Part shown: positions 34,967 through 43,977 of the stretch, in pieces
How the letters are laid out: every line of letters starts with the position of its first letter
Position numbering within the stretch: the stretch's first letter is position 1
Assembly (NCBI GenBank): GCA_036513315.1
Contig: DATBZF010000053.1
Span: 27,062-91,061, forward strand
Reading direction: 5' to 3'
DNA length: 64,000 nt
From: Roseiarcus sp036513315
GTDB taxonomy: Bacteria; Pseudomonadota; Alphaproteobacteria; Rhizobiales; Beijerinckiaceae
Made by a program: the position numbers and the translations under genes
Notes under the pieces: model-generated
Seen by the model: the letters and a program-made list of their open reading frames with translations, nothing else
Database searches by the model: none
What the model was told of the DNA's origin: nothing

Positions 34967-36505
34967 TCAAGCGGCGACCGCCGCCCGGTCCTGCGCGCCG
35001 CGATAGGAGAGCGCCTCGGCCAGATGAGGACGGCGCACGGGGCCGCCGCCATCGAGATCGCTTAGGGTTCGGGCGAGCTTGAGGACGCGATGATAGCCGC
35101 GCGCCGAAATCCGCATGCGTTCAGCCGCATCGCGCAGCAACGCCATCGCCGGGCCGTCGGGTTCGGCGATCTGTTCGACGACGCTGGCGGGCGCGGCAGC
35201 ATTGCAACCGACGCCGGTGAGGCCCATTGCGCGATAGCGGTCGCTTTGGATCTCACGCGCGGCGGCGACCCGAGCCGCCACTTCCGCCGAACCTTCCCTC
35301 GGAGCGGGCAACAAAAGATCGGCGGCCGTTACCGGCGGCACATCGATAGTAAGGTCGAAGCGATCGAGCAGCGGGCCCGACAATCGCCCCTGATATTGAG
35401 CCACGCAGCGAATATTGGGCGCCCGGTTGCAAGCATAGCCCGGTTCATTCGCATGGCCGCAGCGGCAAGGGTTCATCGCCGCAACAAGTTGGAAACGCGC
35501 GGGATAAACGATGCGATGATTGGCTCTGGCGATCGCCACCTCCCCGCTCTCGATCGGCTGGCGCAGGCTGTCCAGCGCCTGCGGCTGGAATTCGGGCAAT
35601 TCGTCGAGGAAAAGCACGCCCTGATGGGCGAGCGAAATCTCGCCAGGTCTGGCGTGAACGCCGCCGCCGACCAAGGCGGCCATCGAGGCGGAATGATGCG
35701 GCGCGCGAAATGGCCTACGATCGGTCAGCGCGCCGCCCGCCAGATGACCCGCGACCGAATGGATCATCGACACTTCCAGCAACTCGCGCGGCGTCAGCCG
35801 CGGCAGGATCGACGGCAGGCGCTGCGCAAGCATCGACTTGCCGGCGCCTGGCGACCCGCTCATCAACAGATTGTGGCCGCCCGCCGCCGCCACTTCGAGC
35901 GCGCGCTTGGCGCTTTCCTGGCCCCTGATGTCACGCATGTCGGGCAATGGCGCGCCGGCCGCCCGCATTGCCGGTTCGGGCCGGCTCAAGACTTGCGTTC
36001 CCTTGAAATGATTGGCCAGTTGGATGAGCGAGCGCGGCGCCAGAATGTCGAGATCGGCGGAGGCCCAGGCCGCTTCGGGCCCACAGGCGGACGGGCAGAT
36101 AAGTCCCTCGCCGCGCGCATTGGCGGCGATGGCGGCCGGCAAGACGCCGGCGACCGCGCTGACCGTCCCATCAAGCGCCAATTCGCCGATCACCGTATAG
36201 CCCTGCAGCGCATCGGGCGGAATGGCGCCAATCGCCGCCATTACGCCGAGCGCAATCGGCAAATCGTAATGACTGCCTTCCTTGGGCATATCGGCGGGGG
36301 CGAGATTGACTGTGATTCGTCTGGCCGGCAGGGCGAGACCCGAGGCGATGAGCGCCGCTCGCACGCGCTCGCGCGACTCAGCCACCGCCTTGTCGCCGAG
36401 GCCGACGATCATGAAGGCGACATTGCCGCTTGCGATCTGCACCTGAACATCGATCGGACGCGCCTCAACGCCTTCGAACGCAACCGTCGATACGCGCGCG
36501 ACCAT
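34967..36505 (-). CDS. comM: YifB/ComM-family Mg-chelatase-like AAA+ ATPase
   Basis: A 512-residue AAA+ protein. Residues about 1-165 form the Lon-protease-like ChlI domain (VASVTF-like start, ADMPKEGSHYDLPIALGVMA), followed by the AAA+ domain with Walker A SGSPGAGKSMLA and Walker B VLFLDELPEF. The Cys-containing insert (MNPCRCGHANEPGYACNRAP) and the C-terminal YHRVLKLARTLSDLDG complete the family features. ComM acts as a branch-migration helicase in natural transformation in other proteobacteria; here the neighbours give no clue. Confidence 0.95.
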   Translation of the reverse strand: MVARVSTVAFEGVEARPIDVQVQIASGNVAFMIVGLGDKAVAESRERVRAALIASGLALPARRITVNLAPADMPKEGSHYDLPIALGVMAAIGAIPPDALQGYTVIGELALDGTVSAVAGVLPAAIAANARGEGLICPSACGPEAAWASADLDILAPRSLIQLANHFKGTQVLSRPEPAMRAAGAPLPDMRDIRGQESAKRALEVAAAGGHNLLMSGSPGAGKSMLAQRLPSILPRLTPRELLEVSMIHSVAGHLAGGALTDRRPFRAPHHSASMAALVGGGVHARPGEISLAHQGVLFLDELPEFQPQALDSLRQPIESGEVAIARANHRIVYPARFQLVAAMNPCRCGHANEPGYACNRAPNIRCVAQYQGRLSGPLLDRFDLTIDVPPVTAADLLLPAPREGSAEVAARVAAAREIQSDRYRAMGLTGVGCNAAAPASVVEQIAEPDGPAMALLRDAAERMRISARGYHRVLKLARTLSDLDGGGPVRRPHLAEALSYRGAQDRAAVAA

Positions 36506-36695
36506 TGCGCCCCCGCTTGAAAGTCAGCGCGCCCATGTCTGGCGCGGCGGCGAGAACATTTGCAGAACAAACGCGATAAGGCAAGCGAAATATGGCGCTG
36601 CGCGCTTGCAGCATGTCGGCGATCTCAACAGGCGTCGGCACTTCTCACAAAATGCTATAGGGGCCTCCCCCGTTTCAGCCCATCTGGAGGCCTTG

Positions 36696-37439
36696 ATGGC
36701 TCGCACGGATTATTCGAGCCCGCGCTTATATGTCGATACATCGTTGGAGGAGGGCGGAAGGATCGCGCTCGCGCCGGAACAGGCGAACTATCTGCTCAAC
36801 GTGCTGCGGTTGCGCGAGGGCGCGAGGGTTTTAATCTTCAACGGTCGCGACGGCGAGTTTGCCGCTAGCGTCGCCGGCGCCACCCGCAAGGGTGCCTCGC
36901 TCGCGATTGGCGCTCGCGAGCGCCAGCAGGAATTCGCGCGGGATATCGACTATCTCTTCGCGCCGCTCAAACATGCGCGTCTGGACTATATGGCGCAAAA
37001 GGCGGTTGAAATGGGCGTGCGACGGCTCAGGCCGGTCATGACCCGCCGCACCCAGGCGAGCCGGGTCAATCTCGATCGGCTTCGCGCCAACGCGCAAGAA
37101 GCGGCTGAACAATGCGGCATCATCTGGCTGCCCAAAATATTGCCGGAAGAGACTCTCGACCAAGCGCTCCAACATTGGCCGGAACAGAGGCTGCTGATCT
37201 TTTGTGACGAGGAAGCGCCGCAAGCCAATCCGATAGCGGCGCTCGCCGATAGGTCGGCGCCGGGCGGCGCCGCCCTGCTGATCGGACCTGAGGGAGGGTT
37301 CGACGAAGCCGAGCGGGCAAGCGTGTTGCGTTTGCCCAATGTGTTGCGCCTTTCGCTGGGGCCGCGGATTTTGCGCGCCGACACCGCAGCGGTCGCGGCG
37401 CTGGCGTTGATCCAGGCGCAGCTCGGCGACTGGCGTTGA
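36696..37439 (+). CDS. rsmE: 16S rRNA (uracil-1498-N3)-methyltransferase
   Basis: A 247-residue SPOUT methyltransferase from ATG 36696, with GGAGG six bases upstream. The N-terminal PUA-like domain (LAPEQANYLLNVLRLREGAR) is followed by APLKHARLDYMAQKAVEMGV and the knotted SAM site LLIGPEGGFDEAE, LRLSLGPRILRADTA. All conserved blocks are intact. Confidence 0.95.
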   Translation: MARTDYSSPRLYVDTSLEEGGRIALAPEQANYLLNVLRLREGARVLIFNGRDGEFAASVAGATRKGASLAIGARERQQEFARDIDYLFAPLKHARLDYMAQKAVEMGVRRLRPVMTRRTQASRVNLDRLRANAQEAAEQCGIIWLPKILPEETLDQALQHWPEQRLLIFCDEEAPQANPIAALADRSAPGGAALLIGPEGGFDEAERASVLRLPNVLRLSLGPRILRADTAAVAALALIQAQLGDWR

Positions 37440-37579
37440 GCGAAATCGATGTGACCGCAGAGCAACGCGGGGCGCACAAAGTCGGAAAACTGATCCGGTC
37501 GCCGCGAAGTCGCCATGAAGTCGCTCCAGATGTGACGCGCAGGAGGCGAGGAATCGCTTCGGCGTTTGGAGCTTCCGGG

Positions 37580-37966
37580 ATGATTCGTCAGGGTCTGGGC
37601 TTGATCTTTGCGTCAATGGCGGCTCACGCAGCCAGCGCCAATGACATTCTGCCGGCGGGACAATCCGACAAGCCTCGCGCCGATATGCATTGTTCGACGC
37701 TCGGCCAAGGGTTCTTCGCGGTGGCCGGGTCGAACGCCTGCATCAAGATCAGCGGGCGAATCAGCGCCGGGGTGGGTTTTGAGCCGAGCAGCGGCGCGGT
37801 GAGGTCCTTTGAACCGCATATCGGCGGCAATCCCGCCGATACGGCCTTCGACGCCGCGGCCGCGGCGTCAGGCGATCTGAGATTCGATACGGCGGCTGGC
37901 CCCGCGCGCGTTTATGTCGGCGTTAGAAAAGACACAAATCCGGGTTGGCTCGTCAACGGTCAGTAA
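37580..37966 (+). CDS. small exported porin-like protein
   Basis: A 128-residue protein from ATG 37580 (GGAG upstream), with a signal sequence (MIRQGLGLIFASMAAHAASA). The mature part, CSTLGQGFFAVAGSNACIKISGR, is the N-terminal signature of alphaproteobacterial Omp2-type porins (CSxYGxGFFYIPGTDTCLKIGGR), with two cysteines. Those porins are three to four times longer and this one stops after about two or three beta strands, so it is either a porin remnant or a small stand-alone protein. It follows rsmE by 140 bp and overlaps the 3' end of the convergent gshA by seven bases. The last strand-like segment is DLRFDTAAGPARVYVGVRKD. Confidence 0.6.
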   Translation: MIRQGLGLIFASMAAHAASANDILPAGQSDKPRADMHCSTLGQGFFAVAGSNACIKISGRISAGVGFEPSSGAVRSFEPHIGGNPADTAFDAAAAASGDLRFDTAAGPARVYVGVRKDTNPGWLVNGQ

Positions 37967-39330
37967 CAGGCTTCCGCAAAGGCCGGCGCGACCGATCCGC
38001 GCCATTCGCCTTCAAAGCGTGCGATCCAGTCATGAGCTGCGACGCGGCCGGTTTCAACAAACAGGTCGAGCGGCGCGAGGTAAAGCGCCTCGTCGCGCCC
38101 GCTTTCATCGAGCCGCGCGCGCCTCGTGAGTCCTGCGCGCGCTATCGTCAGAACTTCGCGCCCGACCTCGGCCAGACTTCGGCCGGCGATCCTCGCGCCG
38201 AGCGCGATTCTGGGAACGTCGCCGCGCAATTGCTGGCGCTCCTCGGCGCTCCAGTTCCTCACGAGATCGAAAGCCGCATCGAGCGCGGCGGAATCATAGT
38301 AAAGACCGACCATCAAGGCCGAGAGGGCGCATATCCGCGCCGCCGGCCCAACATCGGCGCCGCGCATTTCCAGATAGCGCTTCAGGCGCACTTCGGGAAA
38401 AATCGTCGAAAGATGATTCGCCCAGTCAGAGATCGTCGCGCGCTCGCCTGGCAGCGCCTCGAGACGGCCAGCCAACAGATCGCGAAAGCTCGCGCCCGCA
38501 ACGTCGTGATAGGTCGCGCCTCGCTTGACGAAATACATGGGCACATCAAGCGCGTAGTCGACATAACGCTCGAAACCCATGCCTGGCTCGAAAGCGAAAG
38601 GCAGCATCCCGGCGCGGGCATTGTCGGTGTCGCGCCAGATTTCCGAGCGCGCCGACAGAAAGCCGTTCAGCTTGCCATCGGTGAACGGTGAATTGGCGAA
38701 CAGCGCCGTCAGCAAAGGTTGCAGCGCAAGCCCGACCCTCAGCTTTTTGACCATATCGGCTTCATCGGAGAAATCGAGATTGGATTGCACCGTGGCGGTG
38801 CGAAACATCATGTCGAGTCCGCGCGTTCCTACTTTCGGCATGTAGCGCGCCATGATCTGATAGCGGTTCTTCGGCATGACCGGCGTTTGCGCCAACGTCC
38901 ATTTCGGGCTCATGCCAAGCGCCAGGAAGCCGATGCCGAGCGACGCGCCGATTTCGTTCGCCTGGCGCAGGTGGGTGTCGATTTCGGCCGCAGTCTGATG
39001 GACCGTTTCAAACGGGGCGCCCGAGAGTTCGAACTGGCCGCCCGGCTCCAGCGAGATCGCGCCCCCGCCCGCCGCGTCGAACAGGCCGATGAGGTTGCCG
39101 CCATCGACAATCGATTCCCAGCCCAGTCGCCGACGCATTCCCTCCAACAGAGCGCGAATGCCGCGTTCGCCTTCATAAGGCACGGGCGCGAGATCGGCGC
39201 GATAGAAGGGAATTTTTTCGTGTTCGGTCCCCACCCGAAACGACGCGGCCGGCTTACATCCCGCCTCCAGCCAGGAGACGAGCGCATCGCGCGACTCCAC
39301 GGGATCGGCGTCAACAATATCGCGGGCCAT
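37960..39330 (-). CDS. gshA: glutamate-cysteine ligase, plant/alphaproteobacterial type
   Basis: A 456-residue enzyme for the first step of glutathione synthesis. ATG 39330 (MARDIVDADPVESRDALVSW) is preferred; an ATG ten codons earlier is possible. Diagnostic blocks are FRVGTEHEKIPFYR, GGAISLEPGGQFELSGAPF, MPKVGTRGLDMMFRTATVQ, NLDFSDEADMVKKLRV and FPEVRLKRYLEMRGAD. The length is typical. A hairpin lies in its likely leader (39384-39428). Confidence 0.95.
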   Translation of the reverse strand: MARDIVDADPVESRDALVSWLEAGCKPAASFRVGTEHEKIPFYRADLAPVPYEGERGIRALLEGMRRRLGWESIVDGGNLIGLFDAAGGGAISLEPGGQFELSGAPFETVHQTAAEIDTHLRQANEIGASLGIGFLALGMSPKWTLAQTPVMPKNRYQIMARYMPKVGTRGLDMMFRTATVQSNLDFSDEADMVKKLRVGLALQPLLTALFANSPFTDGKLNGFLSARSEIWRDTDNARAGMLPFAFEPGMGFERYVDYALDVPMYFVKRGATYHDVAGASFRDLLAGRLEALPGERATISDWANHLSTIFPEVRLKRYLEMRGADVGPAARICALSALMVGLYYDSAALDAAFDLVRNWSAEERQQLRGDVPRIALGARIAGRSLAEVGREVLTIARAGLTRRARLDESGRDEALYLAPLDLFVETGRVAAHDWIARFEGEWRGSVAPAFAEACY

Positions 39331-39383
39331 GAAAGGTTCCGGAAGGGAATGGACGGGCAAGCCCGATGAGGATTGCGGTTAGA

Positions 39384-39428
39384 TAGTCGGCCCCTGGCGA
39401 CAACGCAACGAAGCACACGGGCCGACTA
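39384..39428. promoter_or_regulatory. 10-bp inverted repeat upstream of gshA
   Basis: TAGTCGGCCC (39384-39393) and GGGCCGACTA (39419-39428) pair perfectly around a 25-nt loop. It sits between the stop of the DUF937 gene and the start of gshA, both minus strand, so it is either an end hairpin of the former (no U tract) or a leader structure of gshA. A second small hairpin GAGCCC-AGT-GGGCTC lies at 39431-39445. Confidence 0.4.
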
Positions 39429-39613
39429 GAGAGCCCAGTGGGCTCGAAAGCATCCACCAGCTTCGGACGCAGGCTGCTTTCCGCTTCATTCACGCCGCAA
39501 GCTTCTGATCTGCAATCGCGACGACCTGCATTGGCCGGCGGCGCGGTCGCCGCCGTCATCCAGATTGGAAGCGCCATCGGCGCTATCGCCGCCAGGACAG
39601 AATGTCTCGAACC

Positions 39614-40333
39614 TTAGCTGCGATTCTGATTGGTCAGAGTGCTCAAAATATCGCTCAAGCCCTGTTGATGGGTCTGGGAGACCTGAACGCCGGCCTGAAA
39701 CATGCTGTTGAGCGTATTGAGTCCAGCCTGCAGCGCCGTCGCCTGCGTCGCCCCCGACGCGCCGCCGCCGAACAGACCGCCGAGCACATTCCCGAGGAGC
39801 CCTCCCAATCCGCCGCCGGCCGGTTGCTCCCCGCCGGCCGCCTGACCAAGGGCCGAACCAAGGCCGCCAGGGCTGTTGGCGGCGCCGGCGAGCTGACCAA
39901 GAATCCCTCCCATGCCTTGCGAATTCATCGAATGGAACAGGCCGCCCATCAGCATGGAGGCGACAACGGGCATCATTTGTTGAATGATCTGCGGGCTCAC
40001 GCCGGAAACTTGCGCAGCCTGCTGGCTGAGTTGCGCAGTGATTTGCGGCGAGCCAAAAATCTGCCCGAGCACGCCGCCGCCGGCGCCGGCCGCCGCGCCC
40101 GCCTGGGCGGGATCGGTGAACGAACCCTGATGAACGCTGTTGGTGAGCTGGGTGAGTATGCCGCCAAGGCCGGTTGGATCCTGGGCCGTGCGCTGCAGGC
40201 CCGTCGAAAACGCCGGAATCATCGCCTGGATCGCCGCCTGGGTCTGCTCGGGCGTGAGGCCGAACTGGCTCGCCATATTGTTGACGCCTTGGCCGCCCTG
40301 GGCGGCTTGAATGATGTCATTGAGGTTCATCAT
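39614..40333 (-). CDS. DUF937-family low-complexity protein
   Basis: A 239-residue protein from ATG 40333 (GGGAGG six bases upstream). The N-terminal half (LNDIIQAAQGGQGVNNMASQ, FGLTPEQTQAAIQAMIPAF, STGLQRTAQDPTGLGGIL) and the ISPQIIQQMMPVVASMLMGG-like core (here SGVSPQIIQQMMPVVASMLM) match DUF937, a YidB-like helical domain. The rest is a Gly/Ala/Gln-rich tail. Function unknown in the family. It follows the MATE gene by 43 bp on the same strand and may be cotranscribed. Confidence 0.85.
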   Translation of the reverse strand: MMNLNDIIQAAQGGQGVNNMASQFGLTPEQTQAAIQAMIPAFSTGLQRTAQDPTGLGGILTQLTNSVHQGSFTDPAQAGAAAGAGGGVLGQIFGSPQITAQLSQQAAQVSGVSPQIIQQMMPVVASMLMGGLFHSMNSQGMGGILGQLAGAANSPGGLGSALGQAAGGEQPAGGGLGGLLGNVLGGLFGGGASGATQATALQAGLNTLNSMFQAGVQVSQTHQQGLSDILSTLTNQNRS

Positions 40334-40376
40334 GATATGCCTCCCTGTGCGCCGCCTCGCGAGAGGCGCTTCTTTC

Positions 40377-41759
40377 CTACAGCGTTTCAACGCGCTTTGC
40401 GAGCCGCGCCGTCACCCAATAGGCGGCCGCGACCGCCCCTAGTCCGAATATCGCGGCCCCCGCTGTAATTCCCAGCATCGCGCCTTCAACGCCATGATCC
40501 GGGCCGCCGAGCCGCGCGCCGATGGTTGCAAAAGGAATCGTGCCGAGAGTGGCGCGCCCCCAATTGAAGGCGGTCGCCAGAAGCGGAGAGCCAAGATTGT
40601 TGAACGCCGTATTGGCGACGAAAAGGCAAGTGATGAACACCCAGGCCGCCACGCCATATCGGCAGAAAAACGTGACGAGGCGCGCGTTTTCCCCGGTCGC
40701 GTCGAACGCCCAGTTGATCCATGGGCTGACAAGGAACAACACCGCCCAGGCGACCAGAACATAGCCGACGGCGAGCAGGAAGGAATCGGTCAATGCGCGG
40801 CGAACGCGCGGCATCAGTCTGGCGCCGAGATTTTGGCCGAGGATCGGCCCGATCGAACCCGTCAACGCGAAGATCACGCCAAAGGCGACCGGCACGACAC
40901 GATCCGTGGTGGCGGTCGCCGCGACTGCCGCTTCGCCAAAATCCGAAATCACGCGCGTGATATAAACCGCAGCGACCGGCGTCGCCAGATTCGCCAGGAT
41001 CGACGGAAAGCCGATCCCCATAATCGGCCGGAAGTCGCGCCACATCGAGCGCCAATCGGGACGCGCGACAAGGTCATGAACGAAAATCGCGCCATAGGCG
41101 CCGACCCCGAGGAAGACCAACCGCGAAATAACCGTCGCCCAGGCGGCGCCATAGACGCCCATGCCGAATCCGAAAATCAGCAGCGGGTCGGTGAAGGCGG
41201 TCACTGCTCCGCCCGCCAGCGTCACATACATCGCCCGGCGCGCGTCGCCGGTGGCGCGCAGCACCCCAGAAAAGCACATGCCCACGGCCATCGGGACATT
41301 GGCGGGCAAGGTGATCGCGAGGAATTGATTGGCGACCTCACCCGCCCGTCCCCGCGCATGCAGGGCGTATTCAAGCATCTGGCCGCGACAAACAAGCAGC
41401 GCGACGGCGATGATCGCGGCGGCCAGCGCGGCGATCGCCAGGCCCGAAGCCGCCAGTCGCCTCGCCCTCGGCCGGTCGCCCGCGCCAAGCGCTCGCGAAA
41501 CCGTCGCGGAGACGGCGATGGTGAAACCGATATTGATCGACATGGCGAGAAACAGGATCTGGCTGGCATAGCCGACCGCGGCTTTCAGCGATTGATCGCC
41601 CAGGCGCGAAACGTAAAACAGCGACAACAGATCGACGAAGAAGATCGCCATCAGCCCGATGCTGCCGGTCGCCGTCATCACCGCCACATGGCGCAGCAGC
41701 GAACCTTCCGTAAAGACGGCGCGCGGCCTGACGGCGGCAGGTGCGGTTACAACGGTCAC
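40377..41759 (-). CDS. MATE-family multidrug/cation efflux transporter
   Basis: A 460-residue, 12-helix antiporter. The frame is open to 41867 without hydrophobicity; GTG at 41759 (GGAA upstream) fits the family start (TEGSLLRHVAVMTATGSIGL). Family landmarks are FFVDLLSLFYVSRLGDQSLKAAVGY in pieces, the GTGxxRA-like loop GVLRATGDARRAMY at mid-protein and GPILGQNLGARLMPR. The substrate is unknown. It is divergent from ispH. Confidence 0.9.
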   Translation of the reverse strand: MTVVTAPAAVRPRAVFTEGSLLRHVAVMTATGSIGLMAIFFVDLLSLFYVSRLGDQSLKAAVGYASQILFLAMSINIGFTIAVSATVSRALGAGDRPRARRLAASGLAIAALAAAIIAVALLVCRGQMLEYALHARGRAGEVANQFLAITLPANVPMAVGMCFSGVLRATGDARRAMYVTLAGGAVTAFTDPLLIFGFGMGVYGAAWATVISRLVFLGVGAYGAIFVHDLVARPDWRSMWRDFRPIMGIGFPSILANLATPVAAVYITRVISDFGEAAVAATATTDRVVPVAFGVIFALTGSIGPILGQNLGARLMPRVRRALTDSFLLAVGYVLVAWAVLFLVSPWINWAFDATGENARLVTFFCRYGVAAWVFITCLFVANTAFNNLGSPLLATAFNWGRATLGTIPFATIGARLGGPDHGVEGAMLGITAGAAIFGLGAVAAAYWVTARLAKRVETL

Positions 41760-41943
41760 GGGATGTTCCGATTGGAGGCGGATACAGGGCGCTCTTAGAG
41801 CCAATGGCGCGCTTGCGCCAGCCCCGATGCCTGCATCTTGTGCAGAGCAGCCGACAGACCGTTGCAAAGATTGGGCAATGACGGCCCTATTGACTTACGC
41901 GCCGAGCTTCTCGAAAACCTCCGCTATAACAGCGGATGCCCCC

Positions 41944-42909
41944 ATGTCGCAAAAGCCAAAGCTTCGCATCGTCCTGTGCGCCCCACGCGGCTTTTGCGCC
42001 GGCGTGGTGCGGGCGATCGACGTCGTCGAACGCGCCCTGCAGATTTATGGTCCGCCCGTCTATGTCAGGCATGAGATCGTCCACAATAAATATGTCGTGG
42101 AATCGCTCAAGGCCAAGGGCGCGGTTTTCATCGAGGAATTGAGCGAAGCGCCGGCGGGTTCGGCGCCGGTCATTTTTTCCGCTCATGGCGTCGCCAAAAG
42201 CGTGCCCGAAGAGGCGATGGCGCGTCGCCTGTTCACCATTGACGCGACCTGCCCGCTGGTCACCAAGGTTCATCGCGAAGCGCAGGTCCATTTCAAACGC
42301 GGCCGCAAGATCATTCTGATCGGCCATGCCGGCCATCCCGAAGTGATCGGCACGATGGGCCAGTTGCCGCCCGGCGCCATCGTCCTGGTCAGCACGATCG
42401 AAGACGTCGAAGCGCTGGCTTTCGAAGACGAAGGCAATCTCGCCTATGTCACGCAGACGACGCTTTCGGTCGACGATACGCATGGCATTGTGGAAGCGCT
42501 GGTCAAGCGTTTCCCGGGAATTTTCGTGCCGACGGTCGAAGATATCTGTTACGCCACGACCAATCGCCAGGAGGCGATCAAACGCGCCGCCCCAACGGTC
42601 GAAGCGGTGATCGTCGTCGGCTCGCCGAATTCCTCCAATTCGCAACGACTGGCGGAGGTCGCGCAACGCTCGGGCTGCAAGATCGCGCGCCTTTTACCGA
42701 GCGCATTGGACATCGACTGGCGGATTTTCGGCGCCATCGGCTCGCTGGCGATAACCGCCGGGGCGTCGGCGCCTGAGATTCTCGTTGAACAGGTTATCGA
42801 CGCCTTCGCCGAACGCTACGAAATCGTCGTCGAGACGCTGACGACCACCGACGAGACCGTCTTCTTTCCGCTGCCGCGGGAACTGCGCGAACACGCCGCG
42901 CAGGCGTAA
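41944..42909 (+). CDS. ispH: 4-hydroxy-3-methylbut-2-enyl diphosphate reductase
   Basis: A 321-residue [4Fe-4S] enzyme, last step of the MEP isoprenoid pathway. The three cluster ligands are Cys18 (APRGFCAGV), Cys103 (DATCPLV) and Cys202 (DICYATTNRQ), and the active-site HPE motif is at 131-133 (GHAGHPEVIGTMGQ). The alternative start at 41878 adds 22 residues without conservation. No other MEP gene is adjacent; divergent from the MATE gene. Confidence 0.97.
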   Translation: MSQKPKLRIVLCAPRGFCAGVVRAIDVVERALQIYGPPVYVRHEIVHNKYVVESLKAKGAVFIEELSEAPAGSAPVIFSAHGVAKSVPEEAMARRLFTIDATCPLVTKVHREAQVHFKRGRKIILIGHAGHPEVIGTMGQLPPGAIVLVSTIEDVEALAFEDEGNLAYVTQTTLSVDDTHGIVEALVKRFPGIFVPTVEDICYATTNRQEAIKRAAPTVEAVIVVGSPNSSNSQRLAEVAQRSGCKIARLLPSALDIDWRIFGAIGSLAITAGASAPEILVEQVIDAFAERYEIVVETLTTTDETVFFPLPRELREHAAQA

Positions 42910-42929
42910 GACGCCCGCGAGGCGGCGCT

Positions 42930-43826
42930 TCAACTGTTGATCAGCACCACCACCGCGATGACGATCAGCGACATGCCGATCAGTTCATTGCGCGACACGC
43001 CTTCGCGGAACATTCGCAGCGAGACGAGCTGCGCGAAAATCACCTCGATCAAAGCCAGGGTGCGCACGCGCGCCGTGGTCGTCAGCGCGAAGGCGAGATA
43101 CCAGAACTGGGAGGACAGCGCCCCCATGAATCCGGCGAACAACGAGGAGCGCCAGGCGCCGAGGATCGCCAGCATCGCCGCGCGATCTATCGCCGAGAGA
43201 TAGGCCAACAGCAACAAAGTCTGAATGGCGAGGCCAAGGACGAGAACGCTGGAGGCGGCCATCACGAAGGAGGGCGTCGCCACGCCGGTGATCGCGGCGC
43301 GAAATCCGATCGCCGCGAAAGCGAAGAACGTCGCCCCGATGAGGCCGAGAATCGCCGGCTTCCAGGAGTTTTCGACGCCTGCCACGGGCTTGCGCCACGA
43401 CATCAGCAAGACGCCCGCCGTCGCCGTGATAATCGCCAGGATCAGGCCCGGCGTCGGCCGTTCGCCGAGGAAAACGAGCGCGAACAGCGCGACCTGCACC
43501 GTCTCGGTCTTGATATAGGCGATGGCGACGACGAAGGATCGCTCGCGCATCGCCGCGAGCATCAGGGCGGTGGCGACAATCTGCGCGACCGCGCCAAAGA
43601 TCGTCCAGAGAACGACCTTCGATTCGAGCGCCGGAAATGGCGCGCCGGTTCCCAGACGCACCAGGATGAGGAACGCCACGCCGAAGGGCAGGCCAAACAG
43701 GAAGCGCACCTGCGTCGCGCCGACCGACCCGAGCGTGCCGATCAGTTCGCGCTGCATGGCGTTGCGCAGCGTCTGTGCGCCCGCGGCGACAATAGTAAAG
43801 ACGACCCAAAGCCAGGGCGCCTGCAT
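42930..43826 (-). CDS. EamA-family (DMT superfamily) permease
   Basis: A 298-residue protein with ten predicted helices from the ATG 43826, preceded by GGGAGGGG. Two EamA repeats are visible: residues about 5-138 (ending IKTETVQVALFALVFLGERP) and about 155-296 (ending ALIEVIFAQLVSLRMFREGV). DMT permeases export amino acids or metabolites; the substrate is unknown. It is convergent with ispH (20-bp gap) and divergent from thrB. Confidence 0.9.
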   Translation of the reverse strand: MQAPWLWVVFTIVAAGAQTLRNAMQRELIGTLGSVGATQVRFLFGLPFGVAFLILVRLGTGAPFPALESKVVLWTIFGAVAQIVATALMLAAMRERSFVVAIAYIKTETVQVALFALVFLGERPTPGLILAIITATAGVLLMSWRKPVAGVENSWKPAILGLIGATFFAFAAIGFRAAITGVATPSFVMAASSVLVLGLAIQTLLLLAYLSAIDRAAMLAILGAWRSSLFAGFMGALSSQFWYLAFALTTTARVRTLALIEVIFAQLVSLRMFREGVSRNELIGMSLIVIAVVVLINS

Positions 43827-43977
43827 GATCGCCCCTCCCTCGGTCGGCGGGATTTGACGGATTTCGACGCCGTCGCTAACACGAAAAGCGTCAAGGTCTA
43901 AGGGATCGATCGAAAGCGCGCCTGCTGGGTGGAGGCTTTCGCCGTCTTCGGGCCGCACCCCTCAAGTCGGACGGAAA

